52,001 bases of DNA from Burkholderiales bacterium (GCA_019510465.1 JAEKKH010000158.1:1-52001), one strand, 5' to 3'. Positions 39,557 to 48,180 are shown, counted from the stretch's first letter. The notes: a model not told the origin generated them from the sequence alone. Program-made: numbers and translations.

Positions 39557-40153
39557 TCAGGCGGCTCGGCGCCAGGGCCGCGCGTCCAACCGGCCCAGCG
39601 CGTCGGTGGCCCACTCGCGCGCCAGCGGGAACGGGCCGTAGCCGGAGTCGACGTTGATGTGGCCGGCGTTGCCCAGGTTGATCCAGTCGCTGCCCCAGCG
39701 CAGCGCCCACGCGTGGGCCTGGGTGGCGGACATCCACGGGTCGTCGTCGCTCGCGACCACGCAGCTGCGCGCGTCCAGGCGCGCCTGCGGGAGTGCGCCC
39801 GCGACGTCGAACCGGTCCGGCTCGGCCGGCGCCACCAGCAGCAGCTGCGCGATGTCCAGCGTCGGCCGCTTCGCGAGCGCCCGCACCGTCGCCAGGCAGC
39901 CGAAGCTGTGCGCGACGATCACGTGCGGGCCGGCGCCCAGCGCGGTGACGGTGTCGGCCACCCGCTCGCTCCAGTGCTCCAGGTCCGGCGTGCTCCAGGC
40001 ATCCTGCTCGACGCGCACCGACCCGGCCACCTGGCCGTGCAGCCAGCTCTGCCAGTGCTCGGCCCCGCTGCCGTGCAGTCCGGGCACGATCACGAGGCGC
40101 GGATGACCCGCGCCGGGCGCGCGACGGTCGTGGAGCGTGTGGAGCGAGTTCAT
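39557..40153 (-). CDS. RBBP9/YdeN-family alpha/beta hydrolase
   Basis: A 198-residue serine hydrolase. The oxyanion motif VPGLHGSGAEHWQSW, nucleophile elbow VAHSFGCLA, Asp in SDDDPWM and His in GNAGHINVDSGYG complete the triad. All are typical of the RBBP9/YdeN family, whose substrates are mostly unknown. The ATG at 40153 gives the normal short N-terminus; the longer frame adds unrelated sequence. Confidence 0.88.
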   Translation of the reverse strand: MNSLHTLHDRRAPGAGHPRLVIVPGLHGSGAEHWQSWLHGQVAGSVRVEQDAWSTPDLEHWSERVADTVTALGAGPHVIVAHSFGCLATVRALAKRPTLDIAQLLLVAPAEPDRFDVAGALPQARLDARSCVVASDDDPWMSATQAHAWALRWGSDWINLGNAGHINVDSGYGPFPLAREWATDALGRLDARPWRRAA

Positions 40154-40285
40154 GGCTGCCAGCGTAGGGCCGGCGGCGCGCCGGGCCAACGAAGGAAATG
40201 CCATATGCATTCTTGCAGGCGATGACGGCGCATCCGCGGCCACGCCGCCGCCAGCGCCGCGCCGTATCCGGCCGGCCGGCCGGGC

Positions 40286-40333
40286 AAAAAAACTCGAAAA
40301 AAATCCTCAAGTTCGCCCCGACCCCGCCGAATA
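40286..40333 (+). promoter_or_regulatory. Sigma-28-like promoter with phased A-tracts upstream
   Basis: TCAAGTTC (40307-40314), an 11-base spacer and GCCGAATA (40326-40333) closely match the FliA consensus TAAAGTTT-N11-GCCGATAA. Directly upstream are two A7 tracts (40286-40292 and 40297-40303) spaced 11 bases start to start, as in an UP element or curved DNA. It points at the gene at 40504, giving a leader of about 160 bases that contains an imperfect GC-rich hairpin (about 40428-40461). Confidence 0.6.
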
Positions 40334-40503
40334 CCCGTCCAAGCGCCGTCTTTCCCTAGCACCAACGCCCACCGGACCATCGTTGGAATAGCCGAAGAAA
40401 GCGCCGGCATTTCTTCACGTCCCCATCCACGCGCCCGTGCCAGGCACCGGTGCGGGCGTGGACAAGACATCGAGCGCCCCAACGGGTGCCGAAGGACCTC
40501 GTC

Positions 40504-41325
40504 ATGTTGACGCCCAGCACTCCGCCCGTCGCCACGTCTCTTTCCTACGACAGCACGCCCACCGCGAAGGCGGCGGCCGTCGAGGCGAACGCGCGCGCCG
40601 ACTTCCGGCAGGAGGTGCAGGCGGCGACGCGCAACGACGCCCACCTGGCCGACCTTGCCGCGACGCGGCGCGCCGAGCGCGAGGCCGCCAGCGAGGTGCC
40701 CGATCCGATGACGAGCCTGTCGACCATCGCCGTCGCGGGGGCCATGGGCAGCGTGCCCGCCGCGCTCGAGATGATGCGCAGCATCGCGCTGCAGTCGGCC
40801 GCCGGCACGCTCAGCGACACCGACCGCCAGACGCTGCACGCCGAGTACGCGCAGCTCACGGCGCACGTGGCCACCAAGGTCGGCAGCGTGGGCGCGGGCG
40901 AGCCGCAGACGCCGACGCGCGACGACGAGCGCGAGGACAACGCCGGCAACACCTGGCGCGAAAGCAGCGACGATCGCCGCAGCACGCTCACGCAGACGAA
41001 GGTCGTGGCGCGCCAGACGGTGCAGGCCGAGCCGATCCGGCACGACGTCACCGTGCAGCACCAGGTGCTGGTGGCCGACGGCCATGGCCCACCGTCGGCC
41101 CCGCGCCTGGACCTGCGCACGCACGACGTGCACGTGGGCAGCGATTCCTACACGCCGGTGGCGGTGCGCCAGTCGGTCACGCATCCGGTCGAGCCCGCCA
41201 GCGTCGGCCGCCTCGAGACGCGGGCCGAGACGCAGCGCAGCACGGCGACGCAGGCCGCGCAGGTCACCCAGTTCGTGCAGGTCGCGCAGACGCAGCACAT
41301 CCCGCCGGCCGTCGGCGTCGCCTGA
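40504..41325 (+). CDS. Protein with a flagellin-like helix (273 aa)
   Basis: Residues about 87-121 (ALEMMRSIALQSAAGTLSDT, then DRQTLHAEYAQL) closely resemble the flagellin D1 segment of the form LQRMRELAVQSANGTLSDxDR. The rest does not look like flagellin: a Thr/Ser/Ala-rich N-terminus, a charged linker, and a Gln/Thr/Val-rich tail with TQAAQVTQFVQVAQTQ. There are no Cys and no signal peptide. AAGGA lies eight to nine bases before the ATG. A sigma-28-like promoter precedes it, which supports a flagellar or motility role. It could be a flagellar accessory or minor-filament protein; the function is unproven. Confidence 0.65.
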   Translation: MLTPSTPPVATSLSYDSTPTAKAAAVEANARADFRQEVQAATRNDAHLADLAATRRAEREAASEVPDPMTSLSTIAVAGAMGSVPAALEMMRSIALQSAAGTLSDTDRQTLHAEYAQLTAHVATKVGSVGAGEPQTPTRDDEREDNAGNTWRESSDDRRSTLTQTKVVARQTVQAEPIRHDVTVQHQVLVADGHGPPSAPRLDLRTHDVHVGSDSYTPVAVRQSVTHPVEPASVGRLETRAETQRSTATQAAQVTQFVQVAQTQHIPPAVGVA

Positions 41326-41335
41326 GCCGCGCGTT

Positions 41336-41737
41336 TCAGGGCGCGCAGCCGCGCCGCACGGCGTCCGACAGCGCCAGCAGCAGCGTGTCGGCCGCGCGCT
41401 CCTGCGCCGGCGAGAACGCGCTGCGCGAGCCGAGCCGGATGCGCACCGCGCCGGGCCGCACGCGATACAGCTGGCCGACCACGTCGGGCAGCCGCTCGGG
41501 CGCGACCTCGAACACCAGCCCGCCGGCGAGATCCTGGTTGCGCAGCACCGTCGCGCCGTCGGTGTGCGCGAGCGCGTCCAGCGCGCAGCGCGGGAAGCGC
41601 GCGGTCGGCACCGCGAACTCGCGGTCGCGTATCCACAGCCGGTCGCCGTATGAACGAGCGATCAGCGTCAGTGCCGCGGCCATCGCGGCGATGACGCCGG
41701 CGAGGACGACGAGAACGCGCGTCCCACGCCGGATCAT
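41336..41737 (-). CDS. Single-pass membrane protein of unknown function (133 aa)
   Basis: Residues 7-27 form a membrane helix (RVLVVLAGVIAAMAAALTLI) after a basic start, giving an anchored protein with a periplasmic domain of about 105 residues. Two Cys (near 51 and 131) could pair. It starts seven bases after the stop of the response regulator gene, so the two are probably co-transcribed. I recognise no family. Confidence 0.65.
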   Translation of the reverse strand: MIRRGTRVLVVLAGVIAAMAAALTLIARSYGDRLWIRDREFAVPTARFPRCALDALAHTDGATVLRNQDLAGGLVFEVAPERLPDVVGQLYRVRPGAVRIRLGSRSAFSPAQERAADTLLLALSDAVRRGCAP

Positions 41738-41744
41738 CGCCGTC

Positions 41745-42125
41745 TCAGCCCGCCTGGCGCGTGCGCGTGGACAGGTCAGCCACCAGCGCCAGCAAGGCGT
41801 TGGTGTCGACCGGCTTGCGCAGGTAGAAATCGAATCCGACCGCGCGCGTCGTCACCTCCACGGTGCTGCCGTGGGCCTTCGTGAGCGCGATCAGGAACGG
41901 CTGGCGCGGCAGCGGCGCCCCACGGATCTCGCGCGCGGCCTCGTAGCCGTTGAGCACCGGCATGTCGAGGTCCAGGAAGATGATGTCCGGCTCGAATTCG
42001 AACGTCGTGTGAACGGCCTGCCGCCCGTCGGCGGCGACCTTGGTGTCGTGGCCGAGGGCCTCGAAGAGCACACCCATCGTCTCGGTGATGTCCTTGAGGT
42101 CGTCGACTACCAGGATCCTGGTCAA
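41745..42125 (-). CDS. Single-domain response regulator, probable TTG start
   Basis: A 126-residue receiver protein. ILVVDDLKDITETMGVLFEA starts the domain, the phospho-Asp is in IIFLDLDMPVLNGYEA, and the switch Thr and Lys are in IALTKAHG and YLRKPVD. It has no output domain. The TTG at 42125 was chosen because GGAG lies eight bases upstream and the domain begins directly after it. No ATG in frame fits; an earlier TTG at 42206 would add 27 non-homologous residues. The cognate kinase is not adjacent. Confidence 0.85.
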   Translation of the reverse strand: MTRILVVDDLKDITETMGVLFEALGHDTKVAADGRQAVHTTFEFEPDIIFLDLDMPVLNGYEAAREIRGAPLPRQPFLIALTKAHGSTVEVTTRAVGFDFYLRKPVDTNALLALVADLSTRTRQAG

Positions 42126-42313
42126 GTCTCTAGCTCCATGAGAGGGTCGCGGCAAACTCCGGGATGTGCCCGCCTGCAGGCACATCCTAACGTAGCATTT
42201 GTTCAAATGTTGTCCGCGCCGACCCTCACAGCGGCGTCAGGACGACCGCGCGCGAAGGCGCCGTCGCAGCTCCAATATGCCATGGGCCGCGCCGCCACGA
42301 CACCGCGAAGGCC

Positions 42314-43321
42314 CTACCCCTCCGAGGTATCTCCGAACGCAGTGCGAAATGTGCCGCACTCCAGGCCTTTCTCGGCGAGCGCGCGCACCAGCACCGCCTC
42401 GTCGCCGTGCGTGACGATGACGCGCGGGCAGCGCGCCGCGTCGACCGCCGCGAGCAGGCCGGGCCAGTCGGCGTGGTCGCTCAGCACGAAGCCGCGATCC
42501 AGCCCCGCACGATGGCGCGCGCCGTGCAGCTGCATCCAGCCGCTGGCGAACGACTCGCGCACTCGCACCGCCCGCTGCCAGCGCCACGGCGCGCTGGCGC
42601 TCGGCGGGGCCACGACCAGCGCGCCGCGCAGCGAGCGCGCGTCCTCGAGCTCGCGCCAGGGCCGCGTCGCGGGCAGCGCGATGCCTTCGTCGGCATGCGC
42701 CGCATTGATGGCCTCGGCGGTCGGGTGCACGTAGACCGGCCCGATCGAGGCCTCGATGCCGGCCAGCACGTGCTGCGTCTTGCCCAGGCTGTAGGCGCCC
42801 ACGACGCTCGCGTCGCCCGCGGCGGCGTTGGCCTGCCACCAGCGGTTCATGTCGTCGAACACCTCGGCATGGCGCGGCCAGCGGTAGATCGGCAGGCCGA
42901 AGGTGGCCTCGGTGACGAAGCAGTCGCAGCGCACCGGCTCGAACGCGTCGCAGGTCGGGTTGCGTTCGCCGTGCGTCGAGAAGAAGTAGTCGCCCGCCAG
43001 CACCCACACCTGCCCCTGCGCCTCGATGCGGACCTGCGCGGCGCCGAGGATGTGGCCGGCCGGGTGCAGGCTCACCCGGGCGTCGCCGATCGCGAGGGCC
43101 TCGCCCCATTCGAGGGCGGTGAGGTCGACGTGCCCCAGCCGCGCCCGCAGCACGCCGGCGCCGCGGCGCGCGCACAGGTAGTGGGCGTGGCCGGCGCGCG
43201 CGTGGTCGGAATGCGCGTGCGTGATGACGGCGCGCTCGACCTTGCGCCAGGGGTCGACGTAGAAGTCTCCGGCCGGGCAGTACAGCCCCTGCGGGCGGCG
43301 GACGACGAGGTCAGCGCTCAC
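42314..43321 (-). CDS. Ligase-associated DNA damage response exonuclease (MBL fold)
   Basis: A 335-residue metallo-beta-lactamase/beta-CASP nuclease. The metal motif THAHSDHARAGH is near 34-45; HPAGHILGAAQV, LAGDYFFS and TEATFGLPIY follow. The C-terminal SDHADWPGLLAAV and VIVTHGDE are typical of the ligase-linked family. It starts with GTG, with GGAG eight bases upstream. In many genomes it sits directly beside an ATP-dependent ligase, an Lhr-type helicase and a PdeM phosphoesterase. Here the helicase and phosphoesterase are absent from the window and the ligase homologue is 3 kb away and degenerate. Confidence 0.9.
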   Translation of the reverse strand: MSADLVVRRPQGLYCPAGDFYVDPWRKVERAVITHAHSDHARAGHAHYLCARRGAGVLRARLGHVDLTALEWGEALAIGDARVSLHPAGHILGAAQVRIEAQGQVWVLAGDYFFSTHGERNPTCDAFEPVRCDCFVTEATFGLPIYRWPRHAEVFDDMNRWWQANAAAGDASVVGAYSLGKTQHVLAGIEASIGPVYVHPTAEAINAAHADEGIALPATRPWRELEDARSLRGALVVAPPSASAPWRWQRAVRVRESFASGWMQLHGARHRAGLDRGFVLSDHADWPGLLAAVDAARCPRVIVTHGDEAVLVRALAEKGLECGTFRTAFGDTSEG

Positions 43322-43437
43322 TCGGCACGCTCCGGCAGGCGCGACTGCGGCGCCACGGCAACGCTGGCGCCGACCGTTGGGGGGCGGCGATACCGGCGGT
43401 CACACCCTCCGGCCGGCTGCATGGAATACTGTCCCGG

Positions 43438-43914
43438 ATGGAACCCCGATCCTCCCCGGCGAACGCACCGGCGCCCCACGCCGAACGCCTGACACTCGAC
43501 GAGCTGACGGCCGTGGCACTCGGCGCCGATGCGCGGCGCATGAACCCGGTGCAGCTGTACCTGGGCGTGAAAGGCCGCATCCCGCGCAGCACCTACTGGC
43601 TGCACGGCGTGCTGTCGCTGCTGCTGGCCGGCGTGGTGCTCGACGGCCTGCTGGCGATCGCGCGCGTCGAGCCGGACACGGCCAACGGCCTCGTCAGCCT
43701 GCTGTTGCTGTGGCCCCTGATCGCCGTGTCGGCCAAGCGTCAGCACGACTTCGACTTCTCGGCCTGGTGGGCGCTGATCCACTTCGTGCCGGCGGTGGGC
43801 TCGATCGTGCTGCTGCTGGTGGACGGCCTCATGCCGGGCACCCACGGCCCGAACCGCTTCGGGCCCGACCCGCGCCGGCCGCGGGCGGCCGCCCCGCTCA
43901 ATAGCGGCCATTGA
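43438..43914 (+). CDS. DUF805 inner-membrane protein
   Basis: A 158-residue protein with about three membrane helices. GVKGRIPRSTYWLHGVLSLL and SAKRQHDFDFSAWWALIHFV match DUF805, whose role is unknown. The C-terminal GTHGPNRFGPDPR is also characteristic. A 35-residue hydrophilic N-terminal extension precedes the domain; an internal ATG at MNPVQLYLGV is an alternative start. Its last 17 bases overlap the convergent cardiolipin synthase gene. Confidence 0.88.
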   Translation: MEPRSSPANAPAPHAERLTLDELTAVALGADARRMNPVQLYLGVKGRIPRSTYWLHGVLSLLLAGVVLDGLLAIARVEPDTANGLVSLLLLWPLIAVSAKRQHDFDFSAWWALIHFVPAVGSIVLLLVDGLMPGTHGPNRFGPDPRRPRAAAPLNSGH

Positions 43915-45184
43915 TCCCGGCCATGCGCAGGAACCAGTGCGCCACCATGGCCACGAAGGTGCGGCGCAGCACGGCCAGCCAGCCCTTGGCGTAGGGCGGC
44001 GCCATCACCGGGCTGGACGCGGCCATCGCGATCTCGAGTTCGTCGGCCACGCGGCGCGCGAACGGCGCGTCGCTCACGACGACGTTGGCCTCCAGGTTCA
44101 GCAGCAGCGACAGCGGATCGATGTTGGAACTGCCCAGCGTCGCCCAGTCCTCGTCGACGACCGCCATCTTCGCGTGCAGGTAGGCCGGCGTGTACTCGAA
44201 GATCTGCACGCCCTTGGCCAGCAGCTCGTCGTACAGCACGCGCGCGGCGACGCCGGCGATGCGGTAGTCGACCTTGCCCTGCAGCAGCAGGCGCACCTTC
44301 ACGCCGCGCTCGGCGGCCTTGGCGAGCGCGTGGCGGAAGTGGCGGTCGGGATAGAAGTACGGCGTGACGAGGTCGATGCGATGGCGCGCGTGCTGGATGG
44401 CCTCCATGTAGACGCGCTCGATCGAGCGGCGCTGGCGCAGGTTGTCGCGCACGACGAACGCGAGGCTGACCGGCGGCTGGGCCATGTTCGGGTTGGCGCG
44501 ATGCGGCCGCACGATGCGCAGGCGCGTCGCCAGCCGCCGGGCGCGCGCCACCGGCGCCGCGCTGCGCACCAGGCCGGCGAGCTCGTCGCGCCACACGCGG
44601 CGCAGCATCGCGCGCGTCCAGATCGCCTGCACGGCCTGCTCGATGCCGGCCACCGCGGCGCCGCGCACGCGGCACGCGAAGTCCAGCCGGGGCGCGTCGC
44701 TCCAGCCGTGATGCAGGTCGTTGCGGTCGGCGATCAGGTTGATGCCGCCCACGAAGCCGACCTGGCCGTCGACGACGCACAGCTTCTGGTGCAGCCGCCG
44801 CGCCTGGCCCGGCTGCAGGTAGCTCCACCAGCGGTCGATGGGCCGGAACACCGCCAGCTCCACGCCGGCAGTGACCATCCAGTCGCGCAGCGCCGCCAAC
44901 GTCGCCTTCGAGCCGAAGCCGTCCACCACCACGCGCACCTGCACGCCGCGGCGCGCGGCCTCGGCCAGCAGCAGGGCCAGCGTCTGGGCGACGGCGTCGT
45001 CGTGGAAGATGTAGGTGGCCAGCCAGATCGTATGGCGCGCCTGCGCGATCGCCGTACCCATCGCGGGGAACAGGTCGTCGCCGCCACGCAGCAGCTCGAT
45101 CGAATGGCCGCCCTCGAACTTCGGCTTGACGCCGAGTGTCCAGGGCGCGCGCGTGTTGACGCGCTCACGACGCTTGGCGCGAAT
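43898..45184 (-). CDS. clsB: Cardiolipin synthase ClsB-like, possible AUU start
   Basis: A phospholipase D-family enzyme that joins phospholipids to make cardiolipin at the inner membrane. Both HKD motifs are present: RLHQKLCVVDGQVGFVGG and YLHAKMAVVDEDWATLGSSN. The first ATG (45061) would cut off VKPKFEGGHSIELLRGGDDL and FPA, which belong to the ClsB N-terminal strand. Open frame extends back to the stop of the upstream gene at 45254-45256 with no ATG, GTG or TTG. The only plausible start is ATT at 45184, seven bases after GGGAG, giving 428 residues. Neighbours match E. coli ybhP-clsB order, with the EEP gene upstream. Confidence 0.85.
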   Translation of the reverse strand: MRAKRRERVNTRAPWTLGVKPKFEGGHSIELLRGGDDLFPAMGTAIAQARHTIWLATYIFHDDAVAQTLALLLAEAARRGVQVRVVVDGFGSKATLAALRDWMVTAGVELAVFRPIDRWWSYLQPGQARRLHQKLCVVDGQVGFVGGINLIADRNDLHHGWSDAPRLDFACRVRGAAVAGIEQAVQAIWTRAMLRRVWRDELAGLVRSAAPVARARRLATRLRIVRPHRANPNMAQPPVSLAFVVRDNLRQRRSIERVYMEAIQHARHRIDLVTPYFYPDRHFRHALAKAAERGVKVRLLLQGKVDYRIAGVAARVLYDELLAKGVQIFEYTPAYLHAKMAVVDEDWATLGSSNIDPLSLLLNLEANVVVSDAPFARRVADELEIAMAASSPVMAPPYAKGWLAVLRRTFVAMVAHWFLRMAGINGRY

Positions 45185-45253
45185 CGCAGGACTCCCACGG
45201 TTGTTTCTGGTCGGCCGGTGGCCCGGCCCCGTCGGGCGCGCTGCGCCCGGCCG

Positions 45254-46063
45254 TCAATTTAGCTCAAGCTCGGCAACGTACGGCAGGTGGTCCGACATGC
45301 GCGCCCAGCCACCGCCGCGCGGCACCATCGTGCCCTCGCAGCGAAAGCCGCGCATGTAGATGCGGTCGAGCGAGAACACCGGCAGGCGCGACGGGAACGT
45401 GGGCCGCTTGGGCAGGCGCGTGTCCTTGGACAGCGCGCGCGACAGGCCCGCGGTGGCCATCGGCTGGTCCAGGCGCTCGCCCCAGTCGTTGAAGTCGCCG
45501 GCCACCAGCACCGGCTCGCCGGGCGGCAGCTCGCTGGCGATGAACTGTCCGAGGCGCTGTGCCTGCCGCATGCGGCTGGAATGCACGAGCCCGAAGTGCG
45601 CGACGATCGCGTGCACCGTCACGCCGTTCCAGTCGACCGGCACGTACAGCAGGCCGCGCTGCTCGAAACGGTGGTCCGACACGTCGTGGTGCCCGACGTC
45701 GCCGAGCGGCCAGCGCGAGAGCAGCGCGTTGCCGTGTTCGCCGTGCTTGGTGAACGCGTTGGTGCGATAGGCCGAGTTGTAGCCCTCGGGCGCGAGGAAC
45801 TCGGCCTGGCCCTGCTCCGGCCAACCCATGATGGTCTGGTCGAAGCGCGCGGCGTCGCGCGTGTGGTGCAGCCGCACTTCCTGCAGGAAGACGAGGTCGG
45901 CGTCCAGCGCCTCGACGCCCAGCACCAGGTTGTGGATCTCCAGCCGCTTGGCCGCGCCCAGTCCCCGCACGCCCTTGTGGATGTTGTAGGTGGCCACCCG
46001 CAGCCGCGTCGCGGCGGTCAGTGTCTGGGACGGCAGGATCGTGAAGTCCGACGCGGTGTTCAT
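45254..46063 (-). CDS. Endonuclease/exonuclease/phosphatase family protein (YbhP-like)
   Basis: A 269-residue metal-dependent phosphodiesterase-fold protein. Motifs are VATYNIHKGV, VFLQEVRL, AHFGLVHSSR, VLVAGDFNDWG and the C-terminal SDHLPYVAELEL. The fold covers DNase I-like nucleases and lipid phosphatases. Position directly upstream of clsB, as for ybhP in E. coli, hints at a membrane-lipid role. The ATG at 46063 starts near the domain; the longer upstream frame is unrelated sequence. The 280 bases before it hold no gene. Confidence 0.9.
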   Translation of the reverse strand: MNTASDFTILPSQTLTAATRLRVATYNIHKGVRGLGAAKRLEIHNLVLGVEALDADLVFLQEVRLHHTRDAARFDQTIMGWPEQGQAEFLAPEGYNSAYRTNAFTKHGEHGNALLSRWPLGDVGHHDVSDHRFEQRGLLYVPVDWNGVTVHAIVAHFGLVHSSRMRQAQRLGQFIASELPPGEPVLVAGDFNDWGERLDQPMATAGLSRALSKDTRLPKRPTFPSRLPVFSLDRIYMRGFRCEGTMVPRGGGWARMSDHLPYVAELELN

Positions 46064-46342
46064 CACGGCAGGCAGTCCACGCCGCAAGGCGTGCAGTGAA
46101 ATCGACGAGTTCCGCGGACCGGGCCGCGGGGCGATCCATCTGGCAATCCTCATGCCCCTGGATGATGCCATTGTCGTACGCCGGATTCGACGACTGGGGT
46201 CATGCCTGTCCCCCTGTCTCGCCGTCATCGCTGCGCGCAGCCAAGCGCAGTCGCAGGACCTCCCCCAGACAAGCCGCATCGGCCGGCGCCGATCCTGCGA
46301 CTTCGCGCAGGATGAAGGCTTCGGCGGGAAGGACGCCGCCGG

Positions 46343-46825
46343 TCATTTTCGCCAGCGCGGCAGGTGCAGGATCGCCTCGGCATTCGACGGCGAGAAGCAC
46401 GCGTCGGCCGCCTCGCGCCATGGCAGCCAGCGCGAGGCCGTGTGCTCGCGCGGCGCCAGGGCGACCGGCGTGTCCGCCGGCACCTCGAGGGCGAACACGT
46501 GCTCGGTGTTGTGCGTGATGCCCGGCGCGTAGCGCGCGCGCCAGCGCGGGTAGATCTCGTAGACGTTGACGAGCCCGCAGTCGCGCAGCGCGGCCAGGGG
46601 AACGCCCGGGCCGCCGACGACGATGCCCGTCTCCTCGGCGACCTCGCGGATGCAGGTGTCGACCAGCGATTCCTCGGCACGATCCTTGGAGCCCGTCACG
46701 CTCTGCCAGAACCCGGGCGAGTCGGCCCGCTCCAGCAGCAGCACCTGGAGCGCCGGCGTGTGGATGACGACGAGGACGGATTCGGGGATCTTGTACGGAC
46801 GGGGGACGGCAGGCGCGGCGTTCAT
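46343..46825 (-). CDS. nudB: Dihydroneopterin triphosphate diphosphatase
   Basis: A 160-residue Nudix hydrolase that removes pyrophosphate from dihydroneopterin triphosphate in folate synthesis. The Nudix box is complete, from GSKDRAEESLVDTCIREVAE through ETGI (near 46-69). KIPESVLVVIHTPALQVLLL and NTEHVFALEVP are typical of NudB. Length and motif spacing match the family. It is on the same strand as the EEP and clsB genes, 280 bases upstream of them, an order common in Burkholderiales. Confidence 0.93.
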   Translation of the reverse strand: MNAAPAVPRPYKIPESVLVVIHTPALQVLLLERADSPGFWQSVTGSKDRAEESLVDTCIREVAEETGIVVGGPGVPLAALRDCGLVNVYEIYPRWRARYAPGITHNTEHVFALEVPADTPVALAPREHTASRWLPWREAADACFSPSNAEAILHLPRWRK

Positions 46826-46864
46826 GCGCGCATGCTAGCGCGCGTCACGCGCGCTCACGCGCGC

Positions 46865-47050
46865 TCACGCACGCGCGCGCCGCCCGCGCAGGCCGAACCA
46901 CACGCTGGCGACGCAGGGCACGCCCAGGCCGATCCACGTCATCCAGTCGCACTGGCCATCGCCCACGAGGCCACCGACCAGGCCCGCGCCGCTGAGGACG
47001 GCGATGAACAGCGGCCACCCCCACAGCGACCAGAACGGCGAGGCCTTCAT
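46865..47050 (-). CDS. Small membrane protein (61 aa) in an iron-uptake operon
   Basis: Two hydrophobic helices (WSLWGWPLFIAVLSGAGLVG and MTWIGLGVPCVASVWFGL) separated by DGQCD, ending in a basic tail. Its ATG overlaps the stop of the PepSY gene (ATGA), so it is translationally coupled to it. Small membrane proteins are frequent at the end of TonB receptor/PepSY operons, but I cannot name a family. A short GCGCGTGAGC tandem repeat lies at and beyond its 3' end (about 46846-46875). Confidence 0.7.
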   Translation of the reverse strand: MKASPFWSLWGWPLFIAVLSGAGLVGGLVGDGQCDWMTWIGLGVPCVASVWFGLRGRRARA

Positions 47051-48180
47051 GCGACGGCCACCTTCGCCTTGGCCGGCGCCGGCTTGCGGGCCGGACCCTT
47101 CTTGCTCAGCCACAGGTACAGGCCGCTGCCCAGCACGACGATGGTGATGGCATCGAGCGTCGCCCACAGCCATTGCATCGGCACGCCGCCGTAGTCGCCG
47201 AAGTGCAGCGGCTGCGACAGCAGCAGCAGCGTCATGTACCAGGGCGGTTCCTGGCTGGACGAGACCTCGCCGGTGACGGCGTCCACCAGCACCGGCTGCA
47301 CGAGGCGTTCGGTCAGGCGCGTGCGGCCGCGCATGAACACGCCGTAGTGGTGCGCGCTGCCCCAGGCCGTGCCGGGAAACGCGATGAACGCGATCTTCAT
47401 CTGCGGCTCGCGGGCACGCGCGTTCGCGAAGGCCTTCTCCAGCGAGCCGAGCCGCGTCAGCGGCGGCAGGTCGCGGTAGTGCGACAGCAGCTGCGCCACC
47501 TGGTCGTTGCGCCAGTGCTCGATGACGAGGTCGGCCCAGGTGTTGATCATGCCGGTGGCGCCCACGACCAGCGCCCACGTCACCGTCACGATGCCCAGCA
47601 GGTTGTGCAGGTCCAGCCACTTCACGCGCGTCGAGCGCTCGTGGCGCACCTCGCCGAAACGCAGCTTGCGCATGAAGGGCGCGTACAGCACGATGCCCGA
47701 GACGATCGCCACGAGCATCAGCAGGCCCATGAAGCCCAGGAACAGCTTGCCCCACAGGCCGGCGAACAGCTCGACGTGGATCGTGTGGATGACGCCCATC
47801 ACGCCGCCGTCGATCTTCGGCTCCGCGAGCGCCTGGCCCGTGCGCGCGTCGACGGCCACCTGCTTCAGGTCGGTCGTCGAACGCGGCGTGTCGCCCATCG
47901 TCACGTACCAGATCGTGTCGTCGTCGGGCTCCTGCGACACGTACATGCCCGTCTTGGACGGGAAGCGCCCCTGGGCCGCGGCCATCACCTGGTCGAGCGT
48001 GGCGCGCGGCGCATCCGCCGGCAACGCCGGCGCGACGACCTCCGTGCCCAGCCACGCGCCGATCTGGTGATGGAAGACCAGCGGCAGGCCCGTGAGGCAC
48101 AGGACGAGCAGGAAGACCGTCGAGACCAGGCTGCTCCACTTGTGCAGCCAGGACCAGACGCGCGTCGTGCCGGGCGACAT
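47047..48180 (-). CDS. PepSY-associated transmembrane protein
   Basis: A 377-residue inner-membrane protein with four hydrophobic helices (about 15-40, 140-170, 200-225 and 335-360). The N-terminal RVWSWLHKWSSLVSTVFLLV contains the HKW motif of the family, and IHTIHVELFAGLWGKLFLG and DLHNLLGIVTVTWALV carry further His residues that could bind heme. A PepSY-type periplasmic region lies between helices 1 and 2. Such proteins accompany siderophore receptors and are proposed to reduce or release iron. Its ATG overlaps the receptor stop (TGATG). Confidence 0.9.
   Translation of the reverse strand: MSPGTTRVWSWLHKWSSLVSTVFLLVLCLTGLPLVFHHQIGAWLGTEVVAPALPADAPRATLDQVMAAAQGRFPSKTGMYVSQEPDDDTIWYVTMGDTPRSTTDLKQVAVDARTGQALAEPKIDGGVMGVIHTIHVELFAGLWGKLFLGFMGLLMLVAIVSGIVLYAPFMRKLRFGEVRHERSTRVKWLDLHNLLGIVTVTWALVVGATGMINTWADLVIEHWRNDQVAQLLSHYRDLPPLTRLGSLEKAFANARAREPQMKIAFIAFPGTAWGSAHHYGVFMRGRTRLTERLVQPVLVDAVTGEVSSSQEPPWYMTLLLLSQPLHFGDYGGVPMQWLWATLDAITIVVLGSGLYLWLSKKGPARKPAPAKAKVAVA

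Noticed and set aside
40286-40303. A/T runs as an intrinsic terminator
   Set aside because: No stem precedes a T-run on either strand; the tracts sit in helical phase ahead of a promoter.
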